Below are positions 9,441 through 18,750 of a stretch of DNA of 64,000 nt, piece by piece. Numbering within the stretch: the stretch's first letter is position 1; every line of letters starts with the position of its first letter. The position numbers and the translations under genes are program-made. A model generated the notes under the pieces. The model was not told the origin of the DNA and searched no databases. It saw only the letters and a program-made list of their open reading frames with translations. Origin of the DNA: Bipolaris cookei. Lineage: Eukaryota; Ascomycota; Dothideomycetes; Pleosporales; Pleosporaceae. The stretch is taken from contig NRSV01000092.1 of NCBI GenBank assembly GCA_002286855.1, positions 1 to 64,000 of the forward strand, given 5' to 3'.

Positions 9441-11270
9441 TAACGTGTTTCACCAGTGTGCGCCCCACGAAATCTTAGTACTTCATCTTCGTAATAGTAC
9501 TGCGCAACCACCACTACAATTTTTTTATTAAGTAGAACAAGATATTATTCTTTAGACGCGTCGCTATCCTCTATATCCTCTAATTCTACTTGGCACGTGC
9601 GGGAGTTGTGTCCAATTTGGCTGCAACGCCCACAGCCCCGTTCACTGCGCACTCTCTTCGCAGGCGTTACACCATCATTACAGCTACCACCCTCTCCCTT
9701 AGCGATCTGATCAGCTACCTGGCCAACTTTTTGGGACCCCTCTGCCTGTACGTAGCGCCGCTTGCGAGTTTTTTGCTTTGTTGACGCTTCAACAGCGTCT
9801 CGTAGCCGACTCATTTCCTCCTGCATCAACACCATATGATGAGCGATCTGCTGGGCTCCCTTACTCAACTGCTGCATCTGCTCCTTAAGAGAAGTTGTAG
9901 GAGACCCTTGCTGGATTTGCATGTGGTTTCGAATAAGCGTAGCCTGCGCCTCCATTTCGCGCGCGTTGCCCGGCGTTTTCGGCTCCCAGGTAGTAGTCTC
10001 TTGCGCTGGTGGAGTTGGCGTACGCAGCACGACGTTAAGCTGTGATAAAACAACGTTATAATCGTGTGGCGTAAGCCCAGCACCTCGAAACCCTCCGCGG
10101 ATATTCTCTGGTGTGATAGCCTTGTAATAGGCCTTTTTGAACGCTGGTAGGAAGGTTTCTTTGCTAATGTGGTGGATGCGATTGCGTGCTAAGACCGAGA
10201 TAGCATCACTATACGCGCGCTTTAACGGCGAGAAGCAGCCTACATTAAGAGACTGTAAGAGGTGCGACGAGTGGGGAGGCATATAGAGGAGGATTATCTT
10301 CATCTCTTCGCAGAGATCTCGGAAATCCACCGAGCAGTGGCTCTCATGGCCGTCAATAATGAGCAGCCTATGCATCCCCACAGGCCGCGCATGGGAATCG
10401 AAGTGACGAAGCCAGTCAAGCGCTAGATCGTTATTCGTCCAGCCGGTAGGACTAACTTGGATTACCCAGTCGCGTGGCAGATCCTCCGTGAACCAGGTGG
10501 AGATCAGAACCTTGCTAGCAAAGATGAGAAACGCTGGGATACGCGTGCCTGTTGCGCCAACGCCTTGTATCAGCGTAACCCACTCACGATTGCCTGGCTG
10601 GATCTTCTTTGTTCTTCCTGGTTTGTCTGAGCCCGTGATAACTGACTGTGATAAAATCTTGCCCATAATAAAGCCAGTCTCATCAAAGTTATAGATATCT
10701 TCGTCTACGATACCATACTTCGCCTTTGTATTCTGAACTAGCTCGAACCAGCTCTTAATAAGCGCTGGGTCTTCGCAGAGAGCTCGCTGGTGATCGTATG
10801 GACGGCTCCGGCGCGTACGCAGCTCAGGATTGCGCTGGACGAACCTATCAACCTAGTTCTTACCAACCTCCTTCCCGCCACGCTCTCGGAGCAGTCTATT
10901 GGCCATATCTCGCACGTCGTCTCTCCCACAGGGTAGTCCTCGCTCAGCCTCAACTATTACACGCCTAGTAATAGCCTCCTCTTCTAGTTTTGTTAGGCGC
11001 TTACAGTTAGGCTCGCAGTCGCGTCGAGAGTGCTTCCCGTCGCGTCGTCGACGTATTGTTGTTTGCGGTACGTTATAAACTTTTTCAGCACGTCGAATAC
11101 TTTGAATTTGATTTCTAGTAAGCTCAGAGATAACTAGTTGAATATCAGCTTCAGTATAGCTTCTACGAGGTTGTAGTTGTTGAGACATCACGCGTTGTTG
11201 TTGCGACGTTGTTTTGGTGGGGAGACTGCGCCGCTCGGTGGGGTGCGCCGCTCGGTGGTGAAACACGTTA
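9441..11270 (-). mobile_element. Pogo element 4
   Basis: Ends TAACGTGTTTCACCA at 9441 and, inverted, TGGTGAAACACGTTA to 11270, with further partly matching sequence inward (GTGCGCCCCAC versus GCGCACCCCAC). TA is present at both limits. It begins only 20 bp beyond the end of element 3 and ends 9 bp before the start codon of a secreted-protein gene fragment. Confidence 0.8.
9545..11188 (-). pseudogene. Pogo/Fot1-type transposase with one amber stop and a lost catalytic Asp (element 4)
   Basis: Starts at ATG 11188 (MSQQLQPRRSYTEADIQ) and keeps one frame to 9545, about 547 codons. A TAG at 10853-10855 follows EVGKN where relatives have Trp (GKNW), which is TGG to TAG, i.e. C-to-T on the other strand in a CpA context. 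The first two catalytic Asp are intact (YNFDETGF, LLIIDGHESH). The third reads Asn (LLQSLNVGCF for LQPLDVGCF). The C-terminus has a coiled-coil segment, a KQKTRKRR basic patch and an intact zinc knuckle (CGRCSQIGHNSRTC) with an acidic end. Defective in at least two ways. Confidence 0.85.
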
Positions 11271-11279
11271 TACTCAACA

Positions 11280-11511
11280 ATGGTCCAACTCATTCGAGGC
11301 ATTATTACCCTGCTTCTCGCTGGGTCTACCTATGCTAATAATGGTCTATATGGTTGTTATCCTTCTAGATATGCCTCTTGGGATACTAACCTTCTTTATT
11401 AGGTGAATGTAGTCCTTCTCACCCTTGTGATAGAGGATGCATTGGAAATTCTAGGCGTATTCTCTACTGCGTTCGTATGTTTGTACAACTTCTGTAAAGA
11501 GAACTTAACTN
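11280..11511 (+). pseudogene. 5' fragment of a second small secreted cysteine-rich protein gene, cut at an assembly n
   Basis: ATG 11280 opens a signal peptide MVQLIRGIITLLLAGSTYA. The frame then needs an intron: a perfect TACTAAC branch site (about 11384-11390) is followed by CTTCTTTATTAG, with the acceptor at 11402. Donors at 11344, 11353 or 11356 all keep the same phase. The downstream exon reads GECSPSHPCDRGCIGNSRR then ILYCV, four cysteines in about 24 residues. A second donor GTATGT follows at about 11475, and the sequence breaks at the n (11511), beyond which transposon 5 begins. The ATG is only 9 bp from the end of transposon 4, so the native promoter is also gone. It looks like a cysteine-rich effector-type gene trapped and truncated between elements. 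Exon limits are inferred. Confidence 0.5.
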
Positions 11512-12700
11512 GTAGGGGTGATGGAGTGCGCAACTGGACATCAAGAGTGGATATAACCCGTTCTGGGTCAAAGGGGACCAATCCAGCGCCTCTAAACCCT
11601 CCTTGAACATTGCTGGAAGTAAATGAGGCGTTAAAGGCCCGCTTAAAACAAGATAGGAACTCTTGTTTAGTAATATGGTTGATCTGGCTGCGCATGAGCG
11701 ATTCGACTTGGCGTCCGTAGGCCTGCTTCAAAGGGGCAAAACAGCCCACATCAAGGGGCTGTAAGAAGTGAGATGAGTGCGGAGGCATGCAAATAGTAAC
11801 AATGTTGTTATCTTTGCAGTATTTTTGGAAATCCAGCGAGTTATGGCTCTCATAGCCGTCAATAATAAGCAGGTGGTAGGCACCTACTACCTTCTTCTTT
11901 GTATGCTCATCAAAGTGCTTTAGCCACGCAAGGCCAAGCTCATTAGTCGTCCAGCCGTTCTCAGAGACCCCAATAACCCAGTTCTGGGGTATATCGCCAT
12001 CCTTGTACCAGCTTGAGAGGTGGTGGCGCGCCTTGAGGATGATGAAGGGCGGAATCGTCCACCCGGTTGCATTGATGCCCTGGATGACCGTTGCCCACTC
12101 TCTATTGCCAGGCTGAATAGTCTTTGGCCGTCCGCGCCTCTCTGATGCTGTAACAACCGCTCCAGGGGCAATCTGGCCCATCACGAACCCCGTCTTGTCA
12201 AAGTTGTACGTGTCGTCATCCTGGATACCATACTTGGCTTTCATGTTGGCTACTAGGTCAAACCAGGCTTGAATAGCCTTAGGATCCTCGCAGAGGGCTC
12301 TTTTGTAGTCGTACTTGCGATTAAAACGCGTTTTAAGCTCAGGGCGGCGCTTAACAAACGTACTGGGCCAGTTTTGGCCAACCTGGTCCAGATTGCGCTC
12401 AGCGCGCAAGGAATTGGCCATATTAGCCACGTCTGTGAGCCTAGGGGGAAATCTACGCGTATCAAGCTCAAGTATATATTGGAAAATCACGTCCTCTTCA
12501 ATCTTAGTAAGATTGATTGATTTAGGCCTGCGATCTACTTGTAAAGGTCGTCCTGCGCGTCGGTCGCTTAGTGTTGAACGAGCAATAAAGATAGCTGCAG
12601 CACGTCGTAAAGAGAGATTCGCGTCTTGTTTAAGAGCCTGAAAAGCAAGCTGTATCTGACGTTCATCAGAAGGCTCTAAATGTTGTTGTTGTTGCGACAT
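11512..12700 (-). pseudogene. Pogo/Fot1-type transposase, C-terminally truncated (element 5)
   Basis: ATG at 12700 (MSQQQQHLEPSDERQIQLAF) opens an uninterrupted frame to the n at 11511, about 396 residues. HTH, CENP-B-like and DDE_1 regions are all present, with catalytic Asp residues in NFDKTGF, LLIIDGYESH and LQPLDVGCFAPLK. The Glu after the first Asp is Lys here (G-to-A change). The coiled-coil and zinc-knuckle tail seen in elements 3 and 4 is missing because the sequence jumps to unrelated DNA at the n. Of all copies here this one has the fewest inactivating changes inside the catalytic core. Confidence 0.85.
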
Positions 12701-12766
12701 TAGGGTGAAGTAGTGGTTTTGGTGAGGGCTTGGCAAAAGTGTCCGGCCAAGCCGTAAGGTACGTTA
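11512..12766 (-). mobile_element. Pogo element 5, 3' end missing at the assembly break
   Basis: The 5' end (right side) finishes with GGTACGTTA at 12766, giving the TA and TAACGTACC start typical of the group here. The 3' end is absent: transposase sequence stops at the n at 11511. The inward end carries GGCTTGGCCGGACAC in inverted orientation, comparable to the GC-rich ends of element 3. Confidence 0.7.
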
Positions 12767-12986
12767 GTATCAATTCAAAACTCCCCATCTCATCGGTGAG
12801 ATGAAATTCCCAGTGTCATGCCAGGTCATGTCAGTATTAACATGATCACATGGAAAATGCGCTTTAGTTCAAAGTTCTATTACTACCTTCGTCTGTCTAA
12901 CATGTTCACGGATATCATTGAGAAACGTAACTTTCGGTCAACTAGAAAACACCTCCACTATCAGTCATCCTTTTTCCTGCGCAACA

Positions 12987-13704
12987 TCAATAATATCGTT
13001 CCCGCACGTCATCCACAGCAGACGTCGACTCGCCAAGTCCAGTTTGTACTGCTTCAAAAGTCTCAGCTGACGAAGTTGATTTAGCCATGTTCGGATAGAG
13101 CCCATGAAACCCCCACGGTCCGTCTTTCAACTTTTCGGCAAGCGCAGCCTCGATGCGATGATAAAGTGAAGGTTTACTTTGTACAATTTCGGTTGACCAC
13201 TGAGACATCATTTTTCCTGACATCCTATCTGGATGGCCCTATGCATCGAGTTAGCATCGCCTACTTTTATCTAGTTGAACGTTTCTCTCACCTCTACGAC
13301 AATAGGCTCGCCGTGTCCCACCGCTGCAATACGTTTCTCCATGGTCTCACAGAACCGGCCGAAGAAGCATAGGGGAATAGTGTTGAGATCTATCCCCTCA
13401 GCCGTAGTCGTACGTAGCTCTTCTTGGATTTTCAACATATCGTAAAGGCCACAGAAAAGCAAGATCCAGTCGTAGCAGTCTTGGTCTGTGGTTTCTCCTA
13501 TGTAATATTTGTCAGTACGACGGCGATACACGATGTATGCGAACACGGCAAATTCTGGGTGCCCTATTTGGCAGTGTAAATGGCGTCAATATCCTGCTAG
13601 TGTAAGTGGCTTAAGAAGTCACTTCTAACCTGCGGGTTCAGCGTTTGCGTGTGAGGTTGGTCGGAGATAACAGTGTCACTGCTACCGTTAGAATTTATCG
13701 CCAT
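12987..13704 (-). CDS. Hypothetical protein, three-exon model (start uncertain)
   Basis: The best model joins exon 1 13704-13686, exon 2 13563-13292 and exon 3 13238-12987 (180 aa). The exon 2/3 junction is well supported: donor GTGAGA, branch GCTAAC, acceptor GCATAG, 53-nt intron, frame kept in phase 0. The first intron (122 nt, donor GTAGCA, acceptor AAATAG) is weaker. The product has no signal peptide or membrane segment. It begins MAINSN and contains FAYIVYRRRTDKYYIG and later a PWGFHGLYPNMAKS stretch. I do not recognise a family. It is the first non-transposon gene after the island and may be lineage-specific or decaying. Confidence 0.45.
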
Positions 13705-14454
13705 GTCAGATACAACACGGCAAGAGGTTTCTTACAGTGAGGAGTGTTTCGAAAGGGTTTGATATTTTATACCTGCTCTTCTACTACGAATTGGACGCAC
13801 GGGCCACTTTCACTCTGATGGTGAAGGAGATTATTTGGCAGCAGAGCGCTCACCTTGGATACGACAGCCATGGTGCCTGATTACTGGTAGATGGACTTAT
13901 TATTGTCGGACAGAAAAGGTGGACAGCAAATATGAGAGAATACATGTGTGATTGACGACCTAAAAAAGCTACGACCAAGGGGCAGCCTAACGATACCGTA
14001 TTCGCTAGCGCATGTACATATTGGTGTGTACTTGCTTACATACATTGTAGACACTGTCCATGATCTTGTCCATGATCTTGTCCACAGCAAAGTCGCAAAA
14101 AGAACAAAGCCGGCCAGGGCCACGGTATGCATACGTATACAAGATGGCGACTGAGACGAGCAGAAGCATGCTCATCCCAGGCCCCGACGCGTGTCGTCGT
14201 TTTGCCAAAGCCCATGCAAGCCGCCCCCGCCCGCCACAGCACATGTCCAGGGGCTTTTCCGGACGGTCCTGGTGGGGCTTAGCTCAGCGCATCCCTGACT
14301 ACGACAGTTGGCGACACGCGCCTTTCAAATGCAACCACGGCCATTGCCATGGCCTGAAACTATCAAAGTGGCCATTTTTTAAAATCTCTTGGTCCCCGCA
14401 CCCTCGACTCGCATCTTCACACACCCTCATGCCCCGCCGCACTTGCTAGCGATC
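13705..14454. other. Intergenic region upstream of the GT31 gene
   Basis: No convincing gene. It holds a repeated ATGATCTTGTCC unit at 14059-14083. A pyrimidine-rich stretch, CACCCTCGACTCGCATCTTC, starts at 14399, just before the ATG at 14455. A 129-aa frame at 14060-14449 overlaps this leader and looks like chance. Confidence 0.5.
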
Positions 14455-15873
14455 ATGTCGGCGTTCCGCAAACACATGCCGCGCACCACCCGCTTACTCG
14501 TCAGCGTCTTCTTCCTCTACATCTTCGTCTGGGTTAAGGGATGGCCGCGCATCTACGACGAGGAAGAGCTACCTGCCGTCCAGCGTCCCCAGCAGCAGGG
14601 CGCCCCTGTCGGCCCTTACCAGGTTGAGCGCGACCAACTCGTCGTCTCCGTCACTACCACCGCCATCAACGTTCACTCCAAGGTCGCACCCCTCATCCTC
14701 AATACGGCCAATGAGGACCATGGTATGCTGCTGCTCTTCTCGGACCTCCAGGCCCAGATTGGCGCCTGGCCCATCTTCGATGTCGTCTGGCGCCTCACCG
14801 CCGATGTCGTCTTGCACATTGACGAGTTGAAGAGATACCGCACTCAGCTTGACTTTGCGCGGAGGAGCATCCCCTTGCAAACACTCATAAAGGCAGACCC
14901 GGAGGAAGAGAGAAAGGACATGTTGGTCCTGGACAAGTACAAGATCCTGCAGACAATGAAGGCGGCCTGGGAATACCGACCCGGCCGCAGCTGGTACATT
15001 TTCATTGACGACGAAACATACGTCAACAGGCCAAACTTGATCGAATGGCTCGGCCAGCACAATCCCGACGCAAAACACTACTTTGCAAACCCACCCATAC
15101 CCGCCGAGACCCTCGTCCCCGACCCATTCGCTCCCTCGGGCACCTCCTTCATCGTGTCGCGCAAGGCCATGACAGAGCTGCTTGTAGACCGCAAAGACTA
15201 CATCAAGGCATGGGCAAAGCGCATCCCAGAGTATACATCCGCATACCATCTAGTCACAAGTGTGTTGCAGGAGGAGCTCAACATGTCTGCCGTTCCCGTA
15301 TGGCCTGGCATTACCGGCTACGATCCCAGCACTGCGCCTTTCCATCCTTCGCTATGGTGCGAGGAAGTCATGGTCATGCACCATGTCTCACCAAGCATGA
15401 GTGGAGATTTGGCTAAACTGGAGAGAGAACAGCCCGCGCATCAGCCTATGCGTTTTGCAGACCTATGGAACCGCTTCTTCACTCCGGAAGACCTAAACTC
15501 TACACGAAACAACTGGGACAATCTGTCCTCGGAAGCGTCAAACGGACGCTGGAACATCCTATTTGAAAACAACGAAGGCGCCAAGGACCGCGCCAAGTCA
15601 GGCGAAGAGTCACCAGAAGCATGCCAAGAATCGTGTGAGGCCAGCACCTATTGTGTACAGTGGTCGTATTCGTCGATTCCCCAAACCAATTGGAATGACA
15701 ATCCTGAAACAAAATGTCATCTCAGCAGCAGTATACGCTTTGGGGCCTATGTCAAGCCCAAAGAGTTGCCAGGAACTGGCGAGAAGCAGACATTGAGTTG
15801 GAAGAGTGGATGGAAAAAGGCAAGGTTTCATAATTGGGCAAGACGACAGCGATGCAATCAACATCTCCAGTAG
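14455..15873 (+). CDS. Type II membrane glycosyltransferase, GT31/Fringe-like
   Basis: An intronless 472-aa protein. I chose ATG 14455 because the upstream extension has no ATG in frame. Residues about 12-29 form a single signal anchor (LLVSVFFLYIFVWVKGW), giving the type II topology of Golgi transferases. The catalytic domain has the metal-binding DDD/DXD equivalent FIDDETYV (about 183-190), followed by NPP..SGTSFIVSRKAM, as in fungal C1GALT1/Fringe-like proteins that use UDP-sugars. The C-terminal part (about 385-440) has paired cysteines (EACQESCEASTYC ... C) resembling a PAN/Apple-type fold, a common add-on in this fungal group. Likely role is extension of O- or cell-wall glycans in the Golgi; the sugar donor cannot be told from sequence. 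Confidence 0.8.
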   Translation: MSAFRKHMPRTTRLLVSVFFLYIFVWVKGWPRIYDEEELPAVQRPQQQGAPVGPYQVERDQLVVSVTTTAINVHSKVAPLILNTANEDHGMLLLFSDLQAQIGAWPIFDVVWRLTADVVLHIDELKRYRTQLDFARRSIPLQTLIKADPEEERKDMLVLDKYKILQTMKAAWEYRPGRSWYIFIDDETYVNRPNLIEWLGQHNPDAKHYFANPPIPAETLVPDPFAPSGTSFIVSRKAMTELLVDRKDYIKAWAKRIPEYTSAYHLVTSVLQEELNMSAVPVWPGITGYDPSTAPFHPSLWCEEVMVMHHVSPSMSGDLAKLEREQPAHQPMRFADLWNRFFTPEDLNSTRNNWDNLSSEASNGRWNILFENNEGAKDRAKSGEESPEACQESCEASTYCVQWSYSSIPQTNWNDNPETKCHLSSSIRFGAYVKPKELPGTGEKQTLSWKSGWKKARFHNWARRQRCNQHLQ

Positions 15874-16478
15874 GCCCTTTGTAGTACTTTGTTTTGCAGC
15901 GTTTTAGCGTTTCGTATTCTTCTGCATAATTTTTCCTTTTTGTTTTCTTCCGTCTTGTTTTACTACGCAGATCCCCTGCTCCTGAGTTGCCAGAGAGAGG
16001 TTATAGAAAGAGTAGATACTTGGGTAAACTCGCATTGGTCAGCCAACGTCTAGGAATTCGAGTACATGGGGGTCAAAAATAGATTCAGCCCTCTCCCAAA
16101 TGCTTGGTATAACGCGTGAGCACGTGTCTTCGCTTAGACCCCAGCCACCTCCAGCCGTCCTCCCAGCACGTACCAGCCTTGCAACCTGTCCTTCGCCCGT
16201 TTCTTGCTCAAGGCTTGATTGTTCGCAGTCTTATCGGCCCGCTGCCTTTCCCTTGGGACCTTGTATCTTGTGAATTGCATGCGCTGTGGAAAGAGGGGCT
16301 GGAACGTGTACGTGGCTCAGACCATACCTACGCGCAGACCCGCTTCGCGGTCTGTCAACACCAACAACTTTGCGCTCATTGCTTCTATTACCAACATCAC
16401 CACAATCACCATAAAAACCGCTGAAAACAAATAAAAGCGTCCATTTGATGAGACTTAGCCATCTCTCCAAAGTTTATA
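15874..16478. other. Intergenic region, GT31 3' end and next promoter
   Basis: No gene seen. T-rich 3' sequence follows the stop (TTTGTTTTCTTCCGTCTTG near 15940). The part before 16479 has pyrimidine-rich and CACCA-rich leader sequence. Open frames on + at 16116-16434 lack start context and are probably chance. Confidence 0.5.
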
Positions 16479-18206
16479 ATGTCACTCAACGACCTTCGGA
16501 AAGGCATAGCCTCTTATGGCGCCGGACCGCAGCTGGATGCTCTGCCATCGGCAGATAGTATGACCTGGATCCCGCAACCAGGCACAAATCCCGCGTTTTC
16601 TCTTTTGATTGGCAATCTTAACGAACAACAAATACTTGCCTACTTGACTCGATACGGAGAGAAGTCGCGAGAAGTGCGCTATTGTACCAAGCCTCCTGAC
16701 AGGTCCTCGAACAAGTCTTCATCGTCAATGTCGACAGTAACCCAAGACGAAGTCATAAAGGCATCTCTGCTTCCGCCATTCAAGTACCTTGCAGAGAATT
16801 CTAAGTCTATGAAGCGCAAGTTCAGCATGCTTATCCGGTGGTACTTTTTGGTAAAGGGGTTTATTGATAGCCTCGAGGGCGACCAAGGAGACTTTTGCAA
16901 AAGGTTCAGCTCTGCAGTCAAGAGAATTGAGGAAGAGAAGCATGACGAGGAAGATGGTACTCATAATCGCACCAGGCGGAACCGCAAAGCCATAGAAGAA
17001 AGCCCGGAGCCCGAGGACGCAGATAGTATGTACACCTTGCGCTCCAATAGCCGTACTAGTAAGACGCACGTGATAAATGGCGAGAAACCTGAGCCACAAA
17101 GTCCTTCAGTTAGATCATCATGGGAGTTGAGGAACAGCAAAGGCAATCACGATCTTGAGCGTTTACTGGAGTACTTGCAAGAACACAACGCATTGTATCT
17201 TCTGGGAAACCTACCCAAAGTATCGGAGATTCAATTTGTTGGCCAAACATCCATACCCGAAGCCCAGCCCATGAAGCTATTCGTTGGACGCGAAGCAAAA
17301 TCTGGCGATGATATATACGCCTACATGGTCGGTCTACCGCGCGGTTTTCACGAAGTCCGATTCTACGTCCAAGCCGCGCACGACGAGGAGCCCATAAAAG
17401 CCGAAACAGTCGCCAAACAGCGCCTCCTCCACCCATTCAGCAAGTGCTACCCAAAGCAGCCCTGCGTCCTGGAACAGTCTGATAGAGCCAGACTGACCCT
17501 AATGGTAAAATTCTACTTCATCTCCGCAGGTATCGCAACCAACTGCGTCCTCAAAGAAACGAAAAAATACCCTGAACGCCTGCGCGGCGCGCTCGACTAC
17601 ATTGCCGACCGCATGGGTGCCGCCGCCGCCAAACCCCCTTCTCACACCAAAGACGAAGACGATGACGCTGCTGCCTCAGCCCCCAACCCAACAAAACACT
17701 GCCTCTCGAGCGAAAGCTCCTACATCGACGAAAGCGACATCCAATCCACCCTCGCCCTCGAACCCCCCCGCCACCCCCACCATCATACCCCCAAACCCTC
17801 AGTATTCGCCCGCAAATCCGCCTCCTCCCTCCTCCCCCACTCCAGCACGGCCCAACCACTCAGCCGCACCACTTCCCCGCGCCTTCCCCCCACCAACGCC
17901 TCCACCTTCCCCCCTGTTGGCACCTCCCCCTCCATCAACTCCCTCCGCGGCCCCAAGCGCTCGGCCGAAGACGCAGAGTTCGAAGACCTCGCCCGCATCG
18001 TCATGAAGGAACAGACGCTTACGCACGAGATCAACGCGCTGCAGCATGAGATGGATGTGTTGGAGGAGAGGAAGAATATTTGGATGGAGAAGTGGCAGAG
18101 CCAGTTTGAGAGTGTGAATGGCAAGTTGGAGGCTATTACGCGGGAGAGGGTCGGAGTTAGGATGCAGTTTAAGAAGCAGAGGTTGGGGCCTGGAGGGGAG
18201 GAATAG
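16479..18206 (+). CDS. Hypothetical protein with C-terminal coiled coil, 575 aa
   Basis: A single-exon frame from ATG 16479 to TAG 18204-18206. The N-terminal 140 residues look folded (SLLIGNLNEQQILAYLTRYG; a hydrophobic stretch MLIRWYFLVKGFIDSLEG). An acidic/basic linker follows (about 150-215), then a second folded block (about 220-380) with FYFISAGIATNCVLKETKKY, a Pro/Ser/Thr-rich disordered section (about 395-500) and a terminal coiled coil (HEINALQHEMDVLEERKN) ending in a basic patch. No enzymatic motif, signal peptide or classical DNA-binding domain is visible. I do not recognise the family; the layout would fit a scaffold or nuclear regulatory protein, but that is a guess. Confidence 0.7.
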   Translation: MSLNDLRKGIASYGAGPQLDALPSADSMTWIPQPGTNPAFSLLIGNLNEQQILAYLTRYGEKSREVRYCTKPPDRSSNKSSSSMSTVTQDEVIKASLLPPFKYLAENSKSMKRKFSMLIRWYFLVKGFIDSLEGDQGDFCKRFSSAVKRIEEEKHDEEDGTHNRTRRNRKAIEESPEPEDADSMYTLRSNSRTSKTHVINGEKPEPQSPSVRSSWELRNSKGNHDLERLLEYLQEHNALYLLGNLPKVSEIQFVGQTSIPEAQPMKLFVGREAKSGDDIYAYMVGLPRGFHEVRFYVQAAHDEEPIKAETVAKQRLLHPFSKCYPKQPCVLEQSDRARLTLMVKFYFISAGIATNCVLKETKKYPERLRGALDYIADRMGAAAAKPPSHTKDEDDDAAASAPNPTKHCLSSESSYIDESDIQSTLALEPPRHPHHHTPKPSVFARKSASSLLPHSSTAQPLSRTTSPRLPPTNASTFPPVGTSPSINSLRGPKRSAEDAEFEDLARIVMKEQTLTHEINALQHEMDVLEERKNIWMEKWQSQFESVNGKLEAITRERVGVRMQFKKQRLGPGGEE

Positions 18207-18750
18207 GAAGGGTAGGGTAGTGTTGTATTTGTTTTTTTTGGTTGGGGAAGGGAGTGTGGAAGGGGGGAAGGAGTATTATTCTTTTGTTCCCTTTTCATGT
18301 TTTTCGTGTTAGTTATACCAGTTTCGTTTTCTTGGTCTTTATGATTTGTTGTTGTGGTTGTAGTGTTGTATGTCCTTGTACTTAGTCGTTTTGTCGTTTG
18401 TTTCTTTTTATTTTTCAATGAAAAAATCGAGTTTATTTGTTCGTGTTTGAACTCCTGGGGACATGTGAACATGTGTTAGCGAACAATAACAGATAGAAAA
18501 AGGCAGAACAACGTAACGCGTGTTTCCATAGTATGAGCACGTTTCCATTCCACAACACACAAGTTGAGATGAGAAATTAATACATGGGTACAAAAGAACA
18601 AGAGTATATAAATGTAACTACTAAAGACGATGCACTCGTGCCCAATACGTCGTTTGAAAATAAAAGAAAGGCATCCCCTCTGTATCATCTCAATACACAA
18701 TTCAATTCACCCTCATAAACAAGTAAAGAGCCTTAACACCGCCAGTCTAA
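18207..18750. other. Convergent intergenic region (3' ends of 16479-18206 and dynein)
   Basis: No gene. Both neighbouring genes end here. T-rich runs on the plus strand (TTGTTTCTTTTTATTTTTCA near 18398) and A-rich runs on the other side suit 3' untranslated regions and poly(A) signals. Confidence 0.5.

Noticed and set aside
1..12766. Biosynthetic gene cluster or defence-type system in the first 13 kb
   Set aside because: All large frames are transposases; no synthase, NLR or HET-type genes are present.
14060..14449. 129-aa frame just upstream of the GT31 gene
   Set aside because: It overlaps the leader of the GT31 gene, has repetitive ILSMILS start and no domain. Treated as chance.
14569..15249. 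226-aa minus-strand frame opposite the GT31 gene
   Set aside because: Antisense shadow of a well-supported gene.
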